From Acanthacorydalis orientalis (lineage: Eukaryota > Arthropoda > Insecta > Megaloptera > Corydalidae): a stretch of 64,000 nt of DNA. The position numbers and the translations under genes are program-made. The notes beneath the pieces are model-generated. The model was given only the letters and a program-made list of their open reading frames with translations, had not been told where the DNA came from and ran no database searches. The stretch is from assembly GCA_034766995.1 (NCBI GenBank), contig CM068325.1, positions 3,910,946 through 3,974,945 of the forward strand, written 5' to 3'. Of the stretch, positions 1 through 12,235 are shown piece after piece; position 1 is the stretch's first letter, and each line of letters opens with the position of its first letter.

Positions 1-330
1 TCGAAATATTAAAACATGCTTCGCACAGTTTACGTTTTTAATAAAGAGGCCGACAAGTGTGTCGTTTTATAATTCGTATATAATTCACGGGTTAATGACG
101 ATGATGCGTTATGTTCGTTCACCTGGAGTCGAACCGACGCGTCGGATTAGCGAGCACGGGCGACGGGATGGGGCGGATGTGGGCGGGCGACGCAGTGCCG
201 GGCTGTTAGGTTTTCGGTGTACGATCGGAGCTCGCACGTCAGTGTTGTGCGCGAATACGCAGCGGGGGTGTATTTTTCCTCCTTCAGGACCTGCGACATT
301 CTGTGAGGGTTTCGTTCGAACACTCGAGAT
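1..330. other. GC-rich single-copy island
   Basis: CpG-rich non-repetitive sequence. An exact match to the tRNA internal promoter B-box (GGTTCGACTCC) is present on the minus strand at 125-135, but no full tRNA fold could be built around it. No gene supported. Confidence 0.35.
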
Positions 331-1330
331 TTGTCTACAAGAAAGATTTTCTAAACTAGAACTCGAATCGAGAGTTCTGTCAAATTATCAAACTTAGAAC
401 GTTGTTTATCTTCGAACTTGTCTAAGAGTCTTTTTTTTGGAAAAAGACAGGACGTTTAACCGACACCTGGCAATTTAAACTAATTTCTTGCAGTTTCAGT
501 AATTCTGCAGGGAATATCTTTTTCTATATTCGATGATTCAACAAAAATGATACATAGAACCGTTCCAAGTTATCAAAAAAATCGATTTTTTAAAAAGAGG
601 AGTCGTTCGGTTCGTATTCGTTCGATTCAGGAGTTCCTAGTGGGAGGATCGTCTCTCTATTCCGAACTTCCTGTTAAACAACACTTGAGTTTGTCGAAAT
701 TATTGATTTTTTTCTGACAAACACAGGAGATCTGTCTGAAATTCGCGTTGAAAATCAAACATTTCAGTTAGGTTTCTGTAGATTTTTTGATTTAGACTGG
801 ACGGTCTTTTCATTATTTGATTGTTTAAAACATTGAGAAATTTCCAGAGATCCAAAGACTGAATTCTGCTTAAATAGGTCTCTGATTCGGTATTTTCTTG
901 AAACACACTCTGTTTCGAATTGAATCGTCCACCTTTTAGTAATCTGGAGGAAATATCAAAGCTGAAGACCGATTTTAAAACTTTTATAAAGAAATTTCAG
1001 TTGATTAAAGATTCAAATGGATTATCAATTCGACTTTGCTTGAAAAAGACCAGATCTGGAATTGAATCGTTGAACTTTCAGCAATTTAGAAGAAGGAACG
1101 AACATGAAAACCGAATCTAAAGCTTGAATGAGAGATTTTCAGGAGATATAATGCCGAAATGTCGGCTGTGTTTTCGATCAGACAGGAATTAATTTTCCAG
1201 GATTCGGATTAAGAATCGAACGCAGTCGAATTCGATTTGGAAAAATATGAGAAAATAAATCGACAGATTTTAATTAAATCCTGGTTCGGAGTTTCACGAT
1301 TATCACATTTTTAAAATGAGTTCAAGGCAG
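331..1330. repeat. AT-rich, highly decayed tandem-repeat-like DNA
   Basis: The sequence is AT-rich with repeated phrases such as GAATTGAATCGT (near 917 and 1060) and TTTCAG(T/C)AA (near 494 and 1077). The clearest internal offset is about 143 bp. Units are too diverged to delimit. It resembles the other arrays in composition but is much older or shorter. No gene seen. Confidence 0.4.
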
Positions 1331-2540
1331 CACTAGATCGTTTGAATGAAAACATATGTACCGGTCATGAAAAGAACGACGGAAAAAGCTAAAAGCTTCC
1401 CGGCATAGCTTTCAGACAGCACTGTATTTTTTTTCTTGTATATCAGACATGTAAAAAATCCTTTCCCGATCGATCGTAAGAAAATCGTACGGAGAGCACG
1501 GCGGCGGAAAGAAAAAAACACACACACACACACAACAGAAGACAGCATATTTTTTTTCCTGAATTCGAAGAACTTTCATTAAACATTTTTCTGTCTGGCG
1601 ACTGTTAATAAAACGTCTCACTTATCCGCCGTGCGGACTATTCAAAATGTCTGCCGATTGTATAAAAATTGTATTATTTGCTCGTGCACACACACACACA
1701 CACACACATCTATGTGTAATGTTGCGGGTATCTATGCGCCATCTTATCGCACGCCGGCGGTACAAAATGGCGACTAAATTGAAATCTGTTGAGTCACGTA
1801 CCTAATAAAGCTCAAGAGTTGAATTTCTTCAGATTTTCAGAGAGCGCGCGCGTGTGTGCGTGCTCGTGTGTACGTCTCTGTGTGTGTGTGTGTGTGGAGG
1901 CGTGTGCGTGACGAAAACATCCATTATTATCATCAGTCTTGTTGTAGCTCTTGTGCACACTGCGTTTATATCCACCAACAGTTCATAATATCACATACGG
2001 ACAAGTGTTCGTGCGTTGTCGGTTCGATGCCCGTTTGATATTAACGTCACACGGACCGTGTTCCCGTTTATTTGTTTATTTTTTTCGTCTCGCTTTATGC
2101 GCGAGAGTCCGCGTCGACGATACTGGAACGGGCGCGAGCGTTCGGAAAAGAAATTTCAATGCGGCGAGCGATAGAATCGTCTCGGCTCTGATCACTGCCT
2201 TGACTCGATATCAATGGCGCGAAAACTTTGACCATTTTCTCCGGGAATCGACTGTAAGGATTTATTATAAATACATCACAGGACATCTGGAGAACGAGAT
2301 CTATCAGGATCAGTATTCGTCTTGTTTGTTGTTTCTTTTTTTTTATAAAAGAAGTACACTCGGGTTGAATCGAATCGAGGACGCTCGAGCTATTCTCAAG
2401 AATGTCCGTGACTGTAAAGATTTTATAAGAAAGTTCGTGACTGCTGGAGATCGGTCCTTAACTCTCAACGCACGATTTAAAATTTAAATAACGGTGGTTG
2501 AGGACTTTTCAAAAAAAAACACCAAGGACAATAGACTATT
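1331..2540. other. Single-copy DNA with short CA/GT microsatellites
   Basis: Contains (CA)n near 1518-1534 and 1686-1708 and (GT)n near 1879-1896. A CpG-richer block lies at about 1960-2300 with TTTATTTGTTTATTTTTT inside it. An open frame of 178 codons (1951-2487) spans this block but has no domain, no splice support and runs into AT-rich DNA, so it is not called a gene. Confidence 0.4.
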
Positions 2541-2544
2541 GTAG

Positions 2545-3075
2545 ACAGAAATCGAGAGATATCTAAATAGAATGATTGATAAATCAAGAGATAGCTAGAT
2601 AGAAAGATAACTAGATAGACTGATAATTTGATAGGAAAATTGCTAAATAAAGATATAACTAAATAGAGAGATAGATAAATAGAGAGACAGCTAGATGAAA
2701 AAATAACTAGATAGAAATGTTTCTAAATAGGGAAGTAGGTAGATAGACATATAGCTAAGTGGAGAGATAACTAGATATACTGACAAGTAGATAGAAAGAT
2801 AGCTAAATAGACTGATAACTGGACAGATAGACAGTTAAATAGAGAGATGGCTTGATGGAAAGAGAGCACGATCGAAAGATAACCAGGTAGAAATATATCC
2901 AAATAGAAAAGTAGACAGATAGATAATCTGATAACCAGATAGAAGGATAGAAAAATAGAGCGATATCTAGATGGAGAGACGGCTCGACGAGAAGACGATC
3001 GGATAGAAACGTTGCCGAATAGAGAGGTGGCCGGCCAGACAAGCACGAGCGGACAGACAGTCGGATGAATAGACA
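2545..3075. repeat. Degenerate GATA-type minisatellite
   Basis: About 500 bases are built from imperfect GATAGATA, TAGCTAGATAGA and AACTAGATAGACTGATAA phrases. TAGATAG and GACTGATAA recur without a rigid period. It is rich in WGATAR sites simply because of the repeat. The GC content of the units rises towards 3000. Both long open frames on the minus strand here are translations of the repeat and are not genes. Confidence 0.85.
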
Positions 3076-3079
3076 CACA

Positions 3080-3335
3080 GTCACAGATACAAATGTGTTC
3101 ATGAAATATATATCCGAGCCGGTCCTCGCTCCGTGCCCGCGCCGTACATAAATGCACGAGATCAATCTGGCCATGTAATTAAACTGCAATTAGTTTGTCA
3201 ATATTGCATGGATTTCCATTCCGAACCCACGGCCAATAATGATTATACGTCCGCCGCTCTGCGTATCATCGACTACACAAGCTTTAAATATTCGAATTTA
3301 ATCCGTGTGCGGCAATCATGGATTTTCCTACATTA
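3080..3335. promoter_or_regulatory. Candidate cis-regulatory element with homeodomain-type sites
   Basis: Non-repetitive DNA directly after the GATA minisatellite. It holds a cluster of TAATTAAA (3176-3183), CAATTAG (3188-3194), ATTGCATG (3203-3210) and AATAATGATTATA (about 3236-3248) within 75 bases. It reads as neither coding nor repeat, and the density of homeodomain and POU-like words suggests an enhancer. Conservation cannot be tested here. Confidence 0.35.
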
Positions 3336-3860
3336 AACATACACACACACACGAATATATATATATATATATGTATGTATATGTATATTTATAAATACTT
3401 GTGTGTGTGGGATGATTCGTCGAAGCCTGTCAATACGAGTATCGAACGGACAAGAACACTAATTCAGTGTAGATAAGTGGAAATATCATTTATTTAATAA
3501 TCAACTGGGATACGAACGCGGAGCCCGCGGATTACGACCGGACTGTCGCGGATACGCGTGATCGGTTTACAGGTAGTCTCTCTGTGTGTTTATGTTTTTT
3601 TTTTATGTATACATATATGTGTGATATATGTGAACGGCCTGCGATCGAATCGAAATCTCGGTTTAGTACAGGGGACTAGTTCGGATAAACTAGCCGTGTG
3701 TACCGTTGTTTTCGAAAAAAACAGATCCGAAAAAAGCATCGAACAATAAATAAACGGTCCTGTTTGTTTGTTTGTTTTTTTTTGCAAAAAAAACCCGCGT
3801 ACACCGTCCCCGTTCCGCAACAAAAATTCGAACCGGCGGCCGCCAGCACGGTTATTATCA
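3336..3860. other. Single-copy DNA with CA/TA microsatellite
   Basis: A compound (CA)n-(TA)n-(GTAT)n tract occupies about 3340-3410. The rest is unique with A and T runs. A (GTTT)n run lies near 3763-3776. No gene seen. Confidence 0.4.
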
Positions 3861-4270
3861 TAACGCATGATCACTCTCCGATTCGATCGGCCGCTCGATT
3901 CGGACGCCGAAACGTCGAAGAGGGCCGCTGCAGAAAAAAACCCGTCGAGCGCGTACGCGCCCTATACGTGTTTGTCGATTCCTGCTGCAGCAGGAATTAA
4001 TGTTAAAAAATTGAGAGCGAACGCACAACGAAATAAATTTCAAATTAATATATGCAAATCTGCTCTAGTCGCGTGCTGCAGGATCTTTCGATGGAGGAAA
4101 AAAAACACATCGTTTCACCTCTTCCTCGCACTCACACTATATGTGTATATATATATATATGTTTATATTTATATATGCACTTGTAGATTATGCATAATCC
4201 TGGATTTCGTTCTGTTTGTACTGTTTCTCAGGAGACATTTCGTATCCTGTTGTATTTTCTTTTAATCTTT
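3861..4270. promoter_or_regulatory. Candidate regulatory island with a perfect POU octamer
   Basis: CpG-rich sequence grades into an AT-rich block holding AAATTAATAT followed by the exact octamer ATGCAAAT at 4052-4059. TATGCATAATCC lies near 4190, after a short TA microsatellite (4140-4165). No coding exon was found. The regulatory role is inferred from the motif cluster only. Confidence 0.3.
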
Positions 4271-4690
4271 TAATTTCGTTACATACAGAGAGAGGAAAAA
4301 ATACATAAAACACGGTCTGAATCGTTTTTTCCGTTAAAAAAATGTAACAGAAAAACGTAAAGGTCGGTCTGAAACTTGAACGAAATCTCTGATTTCTGTT
4401 CGAACACTTTTAATTCCAACTGGGGGCGCAATTTCCGAGATACGACGGTTTCAAGTACTGCCATAGTCTCGAACGTGGTCGATTTCAGACAGTTTCGAAC
4501 CCCGGATCACGGTTCGACCGGCGAAAGAGTCACAGATTCGAGACTTAATTCGGTCTTAGATATTATTGACAGAACTCGAACTGCGAATATTATAAGCAAG
4601 TGTCTCCTGGAGCCTCGAATCACGATTCGATGAGTGTAACAGATCGATCCGGGCTGGAAAATGTCTGTGGTCGCTCTTTAAAAGATTTCA
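4271..4690. other. Unique sequence before the 4.7-6.0 kb array
   Basis: Mixed composition with TCGAAC words. It could be the most decayed start of the following array. No gene or clear repeat seen. Confidence 0.3.
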
Positions 4691-5975
4691 ACGAGTGAGA
4701 TTTTTTTCAAAAAAAAAACGACTCGAGTCTCCAGTATCTCAATCGGGAAATATTGTAGATATTTAGTGCTTTCCGTATCATTAAAACAGGATTTGATCAG
4801 TGAAAAAGTTCGATCTGGTCTGAAAGAAATAATAAACGTCCCTTAAAATGGTTTCTGTGTTTGTTTAATTACAGCTTTCGATAAACGAACCACTTTAAGT
4901 TGTATTAAAATCTCAATTGAAGAAGAATAAAGGGAGTTTGTAATTCATAAAGGCATTATTCATGATTCATTGTGTAAAAAAAACGTTCGATTGGGATGAA
5001 AATATGAAAGAAGTCTTCAGTTTCTTTCAAAATCGTTTTGTTTAAGTACGATTTCACAAATAATAAATAATTTAAATGTTTCAAGAACATAAATCGAAGA
5101 AGAATATAGATTGCTGGTAATTTTTAAATCGTCAAATCAGGATTTAATCGGTGAAACAGTTCAATTCGGATTAAAAAATATACAAAGGTTGTGTAAAACA
5201 GATCTTTCGTTTCATTTAAAAAAAATTTAAGGTTCGTTCAAGTCTAATTTATTAGAAAAAACCGATATAAACGTTTCTATAATTTAAATAAAAAAGACTA
5301 GGGACAGTTTGTGTTTTGCAAACATTTAAATCAGGATTCAGTCGAGAAAAATCGATTAGCACTGAAAAAAATTGTTCATTTCTCTTACAATTACTTTAAG
5401 ATGTGTTTAAGTTCGATTTATTAGAAAAAAACAGGTCTAAACGTTTTTATTTTAGATTATAGAGTCTAAAATAAGAGACTAGTAACATTTTGTGATTTAT
5501 AAATACTTAAATCAGGATTGAGTCGAGAAAAATCGATTAGAACTGAAACAAATCGTTCATTTCTCTTACAATTACTTTAAGATGTGTTTAAGTTCGATTT
5601 ATTAGAAAGAAACAGGTCTGAACGTTTTTATTTTAGATTATAGAGTCTAAAATAAGAGGCGAGTGACATTTTGTGTTTTATGAACACTCAAATCACGATT
5701 TAGTCGAGAAAAATCGATTAGCACTGAAAGAAATCGTTCATTTCTCTTCTAATTACTTTAATGTGTATTTAAGTCCAATTTATCAGAAAAAAAACATGTC
5801 TAAACGTTTCTATAATCTCAAAATAAAAGGGACTATGTACATTTTGTGTTTTTTAAACACTCGAATCAGGATTCAGTCGAGGAAAGTCGATCAGGACTGA
5901 AACAAATCCTTCATTCCTCTTCAAATCAATCGAATCTCGACATACAATTGTCAGGAAAAGAAACTACTTGCATCT
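4690..5975. repeat. Tandem array, about 181-bp unit, about 7 units
   Basis: The landmark CAGGATTYAGTCGAGAAAAA recurs at about 4795 (diverged), 4970 (diverged), 5146, 5340, 5521, 5702 and 5875. The best units are exactly 181 bp apart (5340-5521-5702). Conserved words include TCGATTAG(C/A)ACTGAAA, AATCGTTCATTTCTCTT, TTTAAGTTCGATTTATTAGA and ACAGGTCTAAACG. Divergence increases to the left, and the last unit passes into GC-richer single-copy DNA after 5940. Confidence 0.9.
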
Positions 5976-6476
5976 CGAACGAAGAAGCGTTTAGATACTT
6001 TAGAGCCCTGCACCAGGACCGTATCCGCGAGGAAGATCGACCAGGACCGAAAAACAGTTGCGAGATTCGCAACAAGTCACCGTTCGAGAAGTAAAACCGA
6101 TCGACGGGATATCGGAATCGAGAATAAACGTGATTCTGGATGGTCGGTGTAACCGGATCGTTCGAATTTCTCGAAGAGTCGTCCCACCGGGCACGGCGTC
6201 CCGTCATGAGTGCGTCGGTTCTCACAGCGCGAAACCCAACAGCGTGCATAAACTCTATTTTATATTCGACTAAGTATTCGTTAGTTGAGTCTAATAAGCG
6301 TACCATCGAGCGTATAACTTCATCAGCGGTTACAAAACTAATCCTCACCTCGCACCGATCGACACAAACACACACACACACGCACACAGCCGCTCCGCGA
6401 TTCATTAACGCGCGAACGAGCACCGTTCTCCACGAAATCTTATTATTATTATTACATCCCCCAACTACACACACAA

Positions 6477-6507
<31 letters not shown>

Positions 6508-6830
6508 AACTCGTCGTACACAACATAATATCACACTTAGTTTGCGGAGTGAGTGGCGTTCGCGACGCGAAAGCCTCTTATCGAGAACTGCGAGAGGGCG
6601 CGAGCCCTCTCGACGCCCACGGAACGCCGCCCTTGTTTACCCCATCGTCGACGACAAACAACGACCAGAGATGCGAAGTACGGTGACGACAACGTCGCGG
6701 AGACATGTTAGAGCCGGTAATCGACGCGGGGGCCTCTCGAACGCATCTGATACGATTCGGCGTTAACGACGAACATTTAACGACCCCGTGTGTGTGTGCG
6801 CGCGCGTTTGTTTATTAATTTTTCAATCTC
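5976..6830. other. Single-copy CpG-rich island with microsatellites
   Basis: Unique DNA with (CA)n near 6366-6386, (TTA)n near 6441-6452 and (CA)n-(TA)n near 6466-6507. The 6540-6780 part is CpG-rich. Open frames on both strands carry only low-complexity T-H and Y-I tracts. No gene supported. Confidence 0.4.
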
Positions 6831-6834
6831 AACT

Positions 6835-7290
6835 CGATTGTAGACAGATTTAAGATCCGTCATTAGACGTTTTTCGGTCTAGGAACAAACACAGCCCGGT
6901 TTGTTTTTTAAGAGGGTTGAAATATAGATTTCAACCCTCTAGAAACAACATTTTCATATAAAATATATTTGTATTCGATCCAAATCCAGTCACTTCTCTG
7001 GAATCAGACAGAAACTACTCTGGAATCAGTCGAATCTCAATAGAAAACCGTTTTTCAGTCTAACAACAAACACAGCCCGGTTCGTTTTTTAAGGCGGTTG
7101 AAATATAGATTTCAACCCACTCGAAAAAACATTTTCATATAAAATATATTTGTATTCGATCCAAATCCAGTCACTTCTCTGGAATCAGTCAGAAACTTGT
7201 AGAGTTGAATCTCAACAAACAACCGTTTTTCAGTCTAAGAAAAAACGCGGCCCGGTTTGTTTTTTAAGAGGGTTGAAATATTTCAGTAAC
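6835..7290. repeat. Tandem array, 175-181-bp unit, 2.5 units, with a perfect hairpin core
   Basis: The block CAG(C)CCGGTTYGTTTTTTAA occurs at about 6891, 7072 and 7248, giving spacings of 181 and about 175. The first unit contains a perfect 13-bp inverted repeat. Its arms are AGAGGGTTGAAAT at 6911-6923 and ATTTCAACCCTCT at 6928-6940, around a 4-base loop. The second unit has the same hairpin with mismatches, and in the third only the left arm remains. The region after it, TTTCATATAAAATATATTTG, is also shared between units. Confidence 0.9.
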
Positions 7291-9030
7291 TTCCAGGCTG
7301 CACGTTCGATTCGAACCGGGAACTAGGACCGTCCGTACAAGATCCACACTATCACCGAATATAATTAAAACAATGAAACGGTAATCCTGAATATCAAACG
7401 CGAGCGCACGGTGTGTGTGTGTGTGTGTGTTTTTCGAAATGTGAACGGAACGCGTTTCAACAACATCCGGCGCCGAAATCGAAACGACGAAGAGCTCGAA
7501 CGGAGCTCCAGCACGGCGACGGTACGGACGAACGGCGATAATGTGTGATAACAAGCTCGTAACATATATATTTGGTGTCGGACACGCGCTACGGCACGGG
7601 TTTGTTGATATTTCGGGGTGAAAACAGGGTGATTTGCTGTCTCCCTTAATTAATTTCAACATCCCGGCCTGCGTTATATAACCTTGACATGAGAAAAGTT
7701 AGCACCAACTAATATTACATATATCTACACACACACACACTGATGTGTATGTATATATATATATATATGTGTGTGTGTACAGATGTGTCCAAATTTGTTA
7801 CTGACTTTTTTTCCTATGCGTGCGGAATCATCAAAGTGTGATTGACAGACGAAAAGGTGCCGCATCGTCGACCCGAAGATTATTATTAATTTGTATTCAT
7901 TTCGTGGATTTACATTTATCGGAGGGTTGAATTCTAAGCGGTCCGCTTGAACGTCGCTTAACGTGCAGGGCCGTACGCCGACGATGAATAGATTCAATCT
8001 AACTGAATTCGTTCGGACTTGAGGGAGTCTTCCGTTGCGATTCGATCCGTTTTTCGAACGGACTGGGACAGTCAGACAGAACTTGTCAGTCAAACGGCGA
8101 CAACAGATGCGATTCTTTCTTGATTTCCACGATCGTTTTCGGTCCAGAACGACTGGGAATCCATAAATGCCGGATTCAGATAGACAGACTTTTTCGAAAT
8201 CAATTCCCTGTTTATGTCCTGACGATCCGGGGAAGAGTACGTGCGATTCGAAAATGAAATCTGACCAGTACTCGCGAGTAGATAAATATTTCCATAAGAG
8301 AAACTAAACTGAAACGCTGGCGGTTCGAGTGTCGGTCCCTGCGCGTGCACCCGATTCGACCGGTGCCGGACGACGAATCGATCTGCGAAAACTTACAGAA
8401 CCTCGTTCGATTCACGATGGATTTTTAATTAAACAGAGAGAGGGACGGCGCGTTCGACCGGATCGAGACCGTCGACGGTCCGTTCGAAAACGGCCGGCCG
8501 GATGCTCGAACGCGCGCGTCACTCACTGGAAATTAAGCTCGATTTTAATCGTGAAACTTTTCCGAAAGTATTCGCCGGTCGGTCGGAAAGCTCGCGGAGC
8601 TTTTCTCGCGCAAACGTGAAATTCTAAACTGTCGAACGCTCCTCCGGTGATACTTTAAGCCGGCCGGAGGAGAGCGCGACGCGCGCGGGGGAAAAAATCG
8701 CACCCGACGCCGTTTATTTAAATTACTAATTAAATGTTCGCCGCGCGAATGTGTGTGTGTGTGTGTGTTTTGAATTTATCGCTCGCCGTAAATAATTTAT
8801 TATGTGACATATTCGAGACGGGAGCGGTTCCGCGATCGACGTGCACGGCCGAACTTTGTAGATAATTCATTCCGGTATCAAATGTAGATTAGTTTTTTTT
8901 CCGGGGGCGCGCGCGCGGGGTGGAGCCAGTCAGTGCGGAGGGACGGACAGGGCAGAACGCGTTTCGGTCTCGGATCGGAGTCAAACTGATAGATTTTTGA
9001 AACGGACGGTCATTAATTCGATAATTTACA
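7291..9030. other. Single-copy island, CpG-rich, with microsatellites
   Basis: Unique DNA. A tRNA-T-arm-like motif (GATTCGAACCGGG, 7308-7320) sits at the array edge. (GT)n lies near 7411-7430 and a CA-TA-GT compound tract near 7728-7778. A donor-like CTGTAAGT on the minus strand near 8390 has no partner. CpG density peaks around 8450-8700 and 8900-8960. No gene supported. Confidence 0.4.
8690..8830. promoter_or_regulatory. Candidate regulatory block with homeodomain-type sites
   Basis: Inside a CpG-rich island lie TTTATTTAAATTACTAATTAAA (8713-8734) and, after a (GT)n tract, GTAAATAATTTATTATGTGAC (about 8788-8808). These AT-rich homeodomain-like words contrast with their CGCG-rich flanks. Function is inferred. 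Confidence 0.3.
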
Positions 9031-9034
9031 GGCG

Positions 9035-9780
9035 GTTCGGTCGTCCAGACAAACAAACGTCCATTCGTCTCTCAAGACTTGTCAATGTTTCATCCGAACG
9101 ACGGTCTTATTTGTGGCCAGAAAGTATATTCTCGGAAAGTTCTACAATCAAATATAACTTCTCAGGGATGTCTGAAAAGTGTACTTAATACTGACAGATG
9201 TTTAATGAACGATCAAAAAATACATGCTTCGGGTTTTTCTGTAAATAAAACTGTCAATTTTTAACCGATCACACAAAAACTGTACAGTATTCGAGCAAGT
9301 ACTTATATTCACTGTAAGAAAAATATTTTTGAAAAATTCTAAAGTCGAACAGGGGTGTCTCACAAGAGCACCCAATACCGACAAATTGAAAAATACATGT
9401 TACGTGCTTTTCGCAATCATCTCTATCAATTTTCGATAACATTTTTAAAAAAATCTATCACTAGAAAGAGGATTCCATTATCTATAACAAGACAGTTTTT
9501 GAACAAGTTATCTTTAGTCATATTTGCATAGAGATGTCTTAAATACAGTACTCGATACTGAAAAATATGTAACACTTGATCAAAATACATGCTTGAGATT
9601 TTTTATAAATATCTCTACTGATTTCCAATCAAATTAAAAAACTAATTACACTGTTAGAAAGATAATTCAATTATCTATAAAAAATCGTTTTTTTAAAAAA
9701 AATTATAATCAAATATACATTCACGGGGGTGTCTTAAAACAAGCACTTAATACCGACAGGCATACTATCTACGTATCTCT
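9035..9780. repeat. Tandem array, 179-196-bp unit, 4 units
   Basis: The landmark GG(G)(A/G)TGTCT is found at about 9167, 9354, 9533 and 9729, with spacings 187, 179 and 196. Shared words include TACTTAATACTGACAGA, AAATACATGCTT, TTTTTCTGTAAAT, ACTGTCAATTTT and AATCAAATATA. Units are strongly diverged. Confidence 0.85.
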
Positions 9781-11080
9781 CTATCTACCCATTTTTCTCT
9801 CACACAGACTCTACAGAGAGCTTGCATCGGGTTAAAATCGAAGAAACGCGCATAAAAATAATCGTTATTTATCATTCGGACATCATTTCGACTCTCGGTG
9901 CAATAATTTTCAAACAATTTCTGAAAATACAGAGAATTTCAATCGTTTGAGGTTACAACACACTTTAAACCGTCGGAACTGTTTCTAAAAGCGTCAGATT
10001 CGTACATCTGTCCTAAGATTAGACACCGATGGATCTCCTGATAAGATTTTATGTACTGGTCGACACTTTCCGATCAATTCATCGGCCGACCGATAATAAA
10101 AAAAACGGTCTTTATTCATATTTCTTCCTACCTATCCGGATACCTCTCTATCTATCGATTCCTATCCCGCGCGCTGTCTACAGCGTGCACAGGGGAATGG
10201 GAAACTTGTATAATATGACTGAATAAATTTTCATTTCGCACGAAACCAATATACAATATTTTTTTTCTGCATACACACATGTTTATGCGTTGTTCTATTT
10301 ATCGCGGCGGCGAGGGAAAAAAACGAACGAACCGCGCTAAAGGAAATAAAACTGTACATAAAATAAAAATCTACACGCACACGTTCGCACACGCGCGTGT
10401 ACGGACGGCGGGGACGCGCACACTGCCGGTCGCACGCACACGCGCGCGTACGCAAGCACTCGAAAATAATGCCAAACTTATAAATTTTCCGACAACAAAT
10501 CCCTATAAAATTGAATTCGATTTAGATGCAAAAAAAATACATACATACATATATATTTATGTATATACATATATATATATACATGTACATATGCACATAC
10601 ATGTGGAGAATGAAACCAGCGACGAATCAACATACAGGCGTGCCAACGCATTTGTTTACATTCTCCTGTGCGGAAGACTGTTAGTGTGTCTTTCGGTTTT
10701 GTCGGTGCGACGTTTCTTATTTTTTTTTTTTTTGTTTTATTCCCGAGTTCGCTTCCCGTCTTTTATTGTCTTCATAAAAACGTCAAGATCCCAGTTCGGG
10801 CGGTGAACGAGGACCGAACGGAACGGCGTGTCGTAAATTTGTCGGGAATTTTTGTATAAAACGTAACGATTCGAATGTGACAGCAGGTCTTCTTCTTCTT
10901 CTTCTGTACGCGACCGGTCCGACGTTTCGGTCCGTCCGACACGACTGGTAACCTGCGCGAGTCGATACGGAGCTCGGGGACGTCTGATCTGGGACGATCG
11001 GGTACTCGAACAGGTCGGATTCGAACCGAGAACTTGCTGGTCGAGTCGGTTATCTTTTTCGGTTCAATATATCGAGAGGT
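9781..11080. other. Single-copy island with microsatellites
   Basis: Unique DNA. It has short CTAT runs near 9765-9790, CA and CG alternation at 10370-10450, a TA/CATA tract at 10538-10605 and (CTT)n near 10887-10905. An exact B-box match on the minus strand lies at 11017-11027, just before the next array. No gene supported. Confidence 0.4.
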
Positions 11081-12235
11081 GTACTGATTTTAAATCGATA
11101 TTAAAGACAGAAACGGATAAGGAGAATAGAAAAGAATCGTTTTTATATATTCTTGATAAATTTCAACACTTTGAAATCGTTTGCAGGGCTGAAATCAATC
11201 TTAAAAGCAACCCTCATCAATCTATGAATAAAAATCGAAATTTCAACAAACAGTTCTCAAGAAATTACTTGGAACTGCTTACAGGTAATACTAAAATGTC
11301 GATATGAAAATAAACCAACAATCAGTTGTATAGATTTATTAATAATTTCAACCCTCTGAAATCACTTACAGGGCTGAAATCAATCTTAAATGCATCCCTT
11401 ATCAAACAGTGAATAAAAATTGAAATTTCAACAAACAGTTTTTAAGAAATGACAGAACTGTTTACAGTTAATACTAAAACGTCGACATGAAAGTGAAAAA
11501 CAATCAGTTGTATAGATTTATTAATAATTTCAACCCTCTGAAATCACTCACAGGGTTGAAATCAATCTTAAAAGCAACGCTCATCAATCTATGAATAAAA
11601 ATCGAAATTTGAACAAACAGTTTTTAAGTAATGACAGAAATGTTTACAGTTAATACTAAAATGTCAATACGAAAATAAAAAAGAATTAGTTTTTCAGTTT
11701 TACTGATAGTTTCAACCCTCTGATATCACTCACAAGACTGTACTGAATCTTAAATGCGACCCCTATCGAACAGTCGATAAAAATTGAAATTTTAACACAT
11801 AGTTTTCAAGAAATTACTTGGAACTGTTTACAATTAACACTAAAATGTCGATATGAAAACAAAAAAACAATCATTTTTAGGGATTTATTAATAACTTCAA
11901 CCCTCTTAAATCACTCACAGGGTTGAAACGAATCTTAAAAACAACCCTTTTGAAACTATGGATAAAAATTGAAATTGTAACAATCAGTTTTTAAGCACTG
12001 ACTAAGAACTCTACAGTTAATACTAAAATGTCGACATGAAAGTGAAAAACAATCAGTTGCATAAATTTATAAATAATTTCAACCCTCTAAAATCACTTGC
12101 AGGGCTGAAATGTATCTTAAATGCAACCCTCATCAAACAAGGGTTAAAAATCGAAATTGTAACAATCAGTTTTAAGAAATGACTCGGAACTGTTGCTAAT
12201 CTCTTATGTTTAAGGGTTGAAATCGACAATAAATA
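11080..12235. repeat. Tandem array, 182-185-bp unit, 6 units, with an inverted-repeat core
   Basis: The core CAGGG(C/T)TGAAA is found at about 11184, 11369, 11551, 11733 (diverged), 11918 and 12100, with spacings of 185, 182, 182, 185 and 182. Each core is paired with an upstream TTTCAACCCTCT. In the 11.5-kb unit the arms ATTTCAACCCT (11527-11537) and AGGGTTGAAAT (11552-11562) are a perfect 11-bp inverted repeat with a 14-base spacer. The rest of the unit (AATCTTAAANGCAACCC, AATAAAAATYGAAAT, CAGTTTTTAAG, ACTAAAATGTCGA) is well preserved. Confidence 0.95.

Noticed and set aside
1951..2487. 178-codon plus-strand open frame
   Set aside because: No known domain, no acceptor or donor. The second half lies in AT-rich non-coding-like sequence.
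2771..3189. Two overlapping 128-codon minus-strand frames rich in Leu, Ser, Tyr
   Set aside because: Both are translations of the GATA-type minisatellite in different frames.
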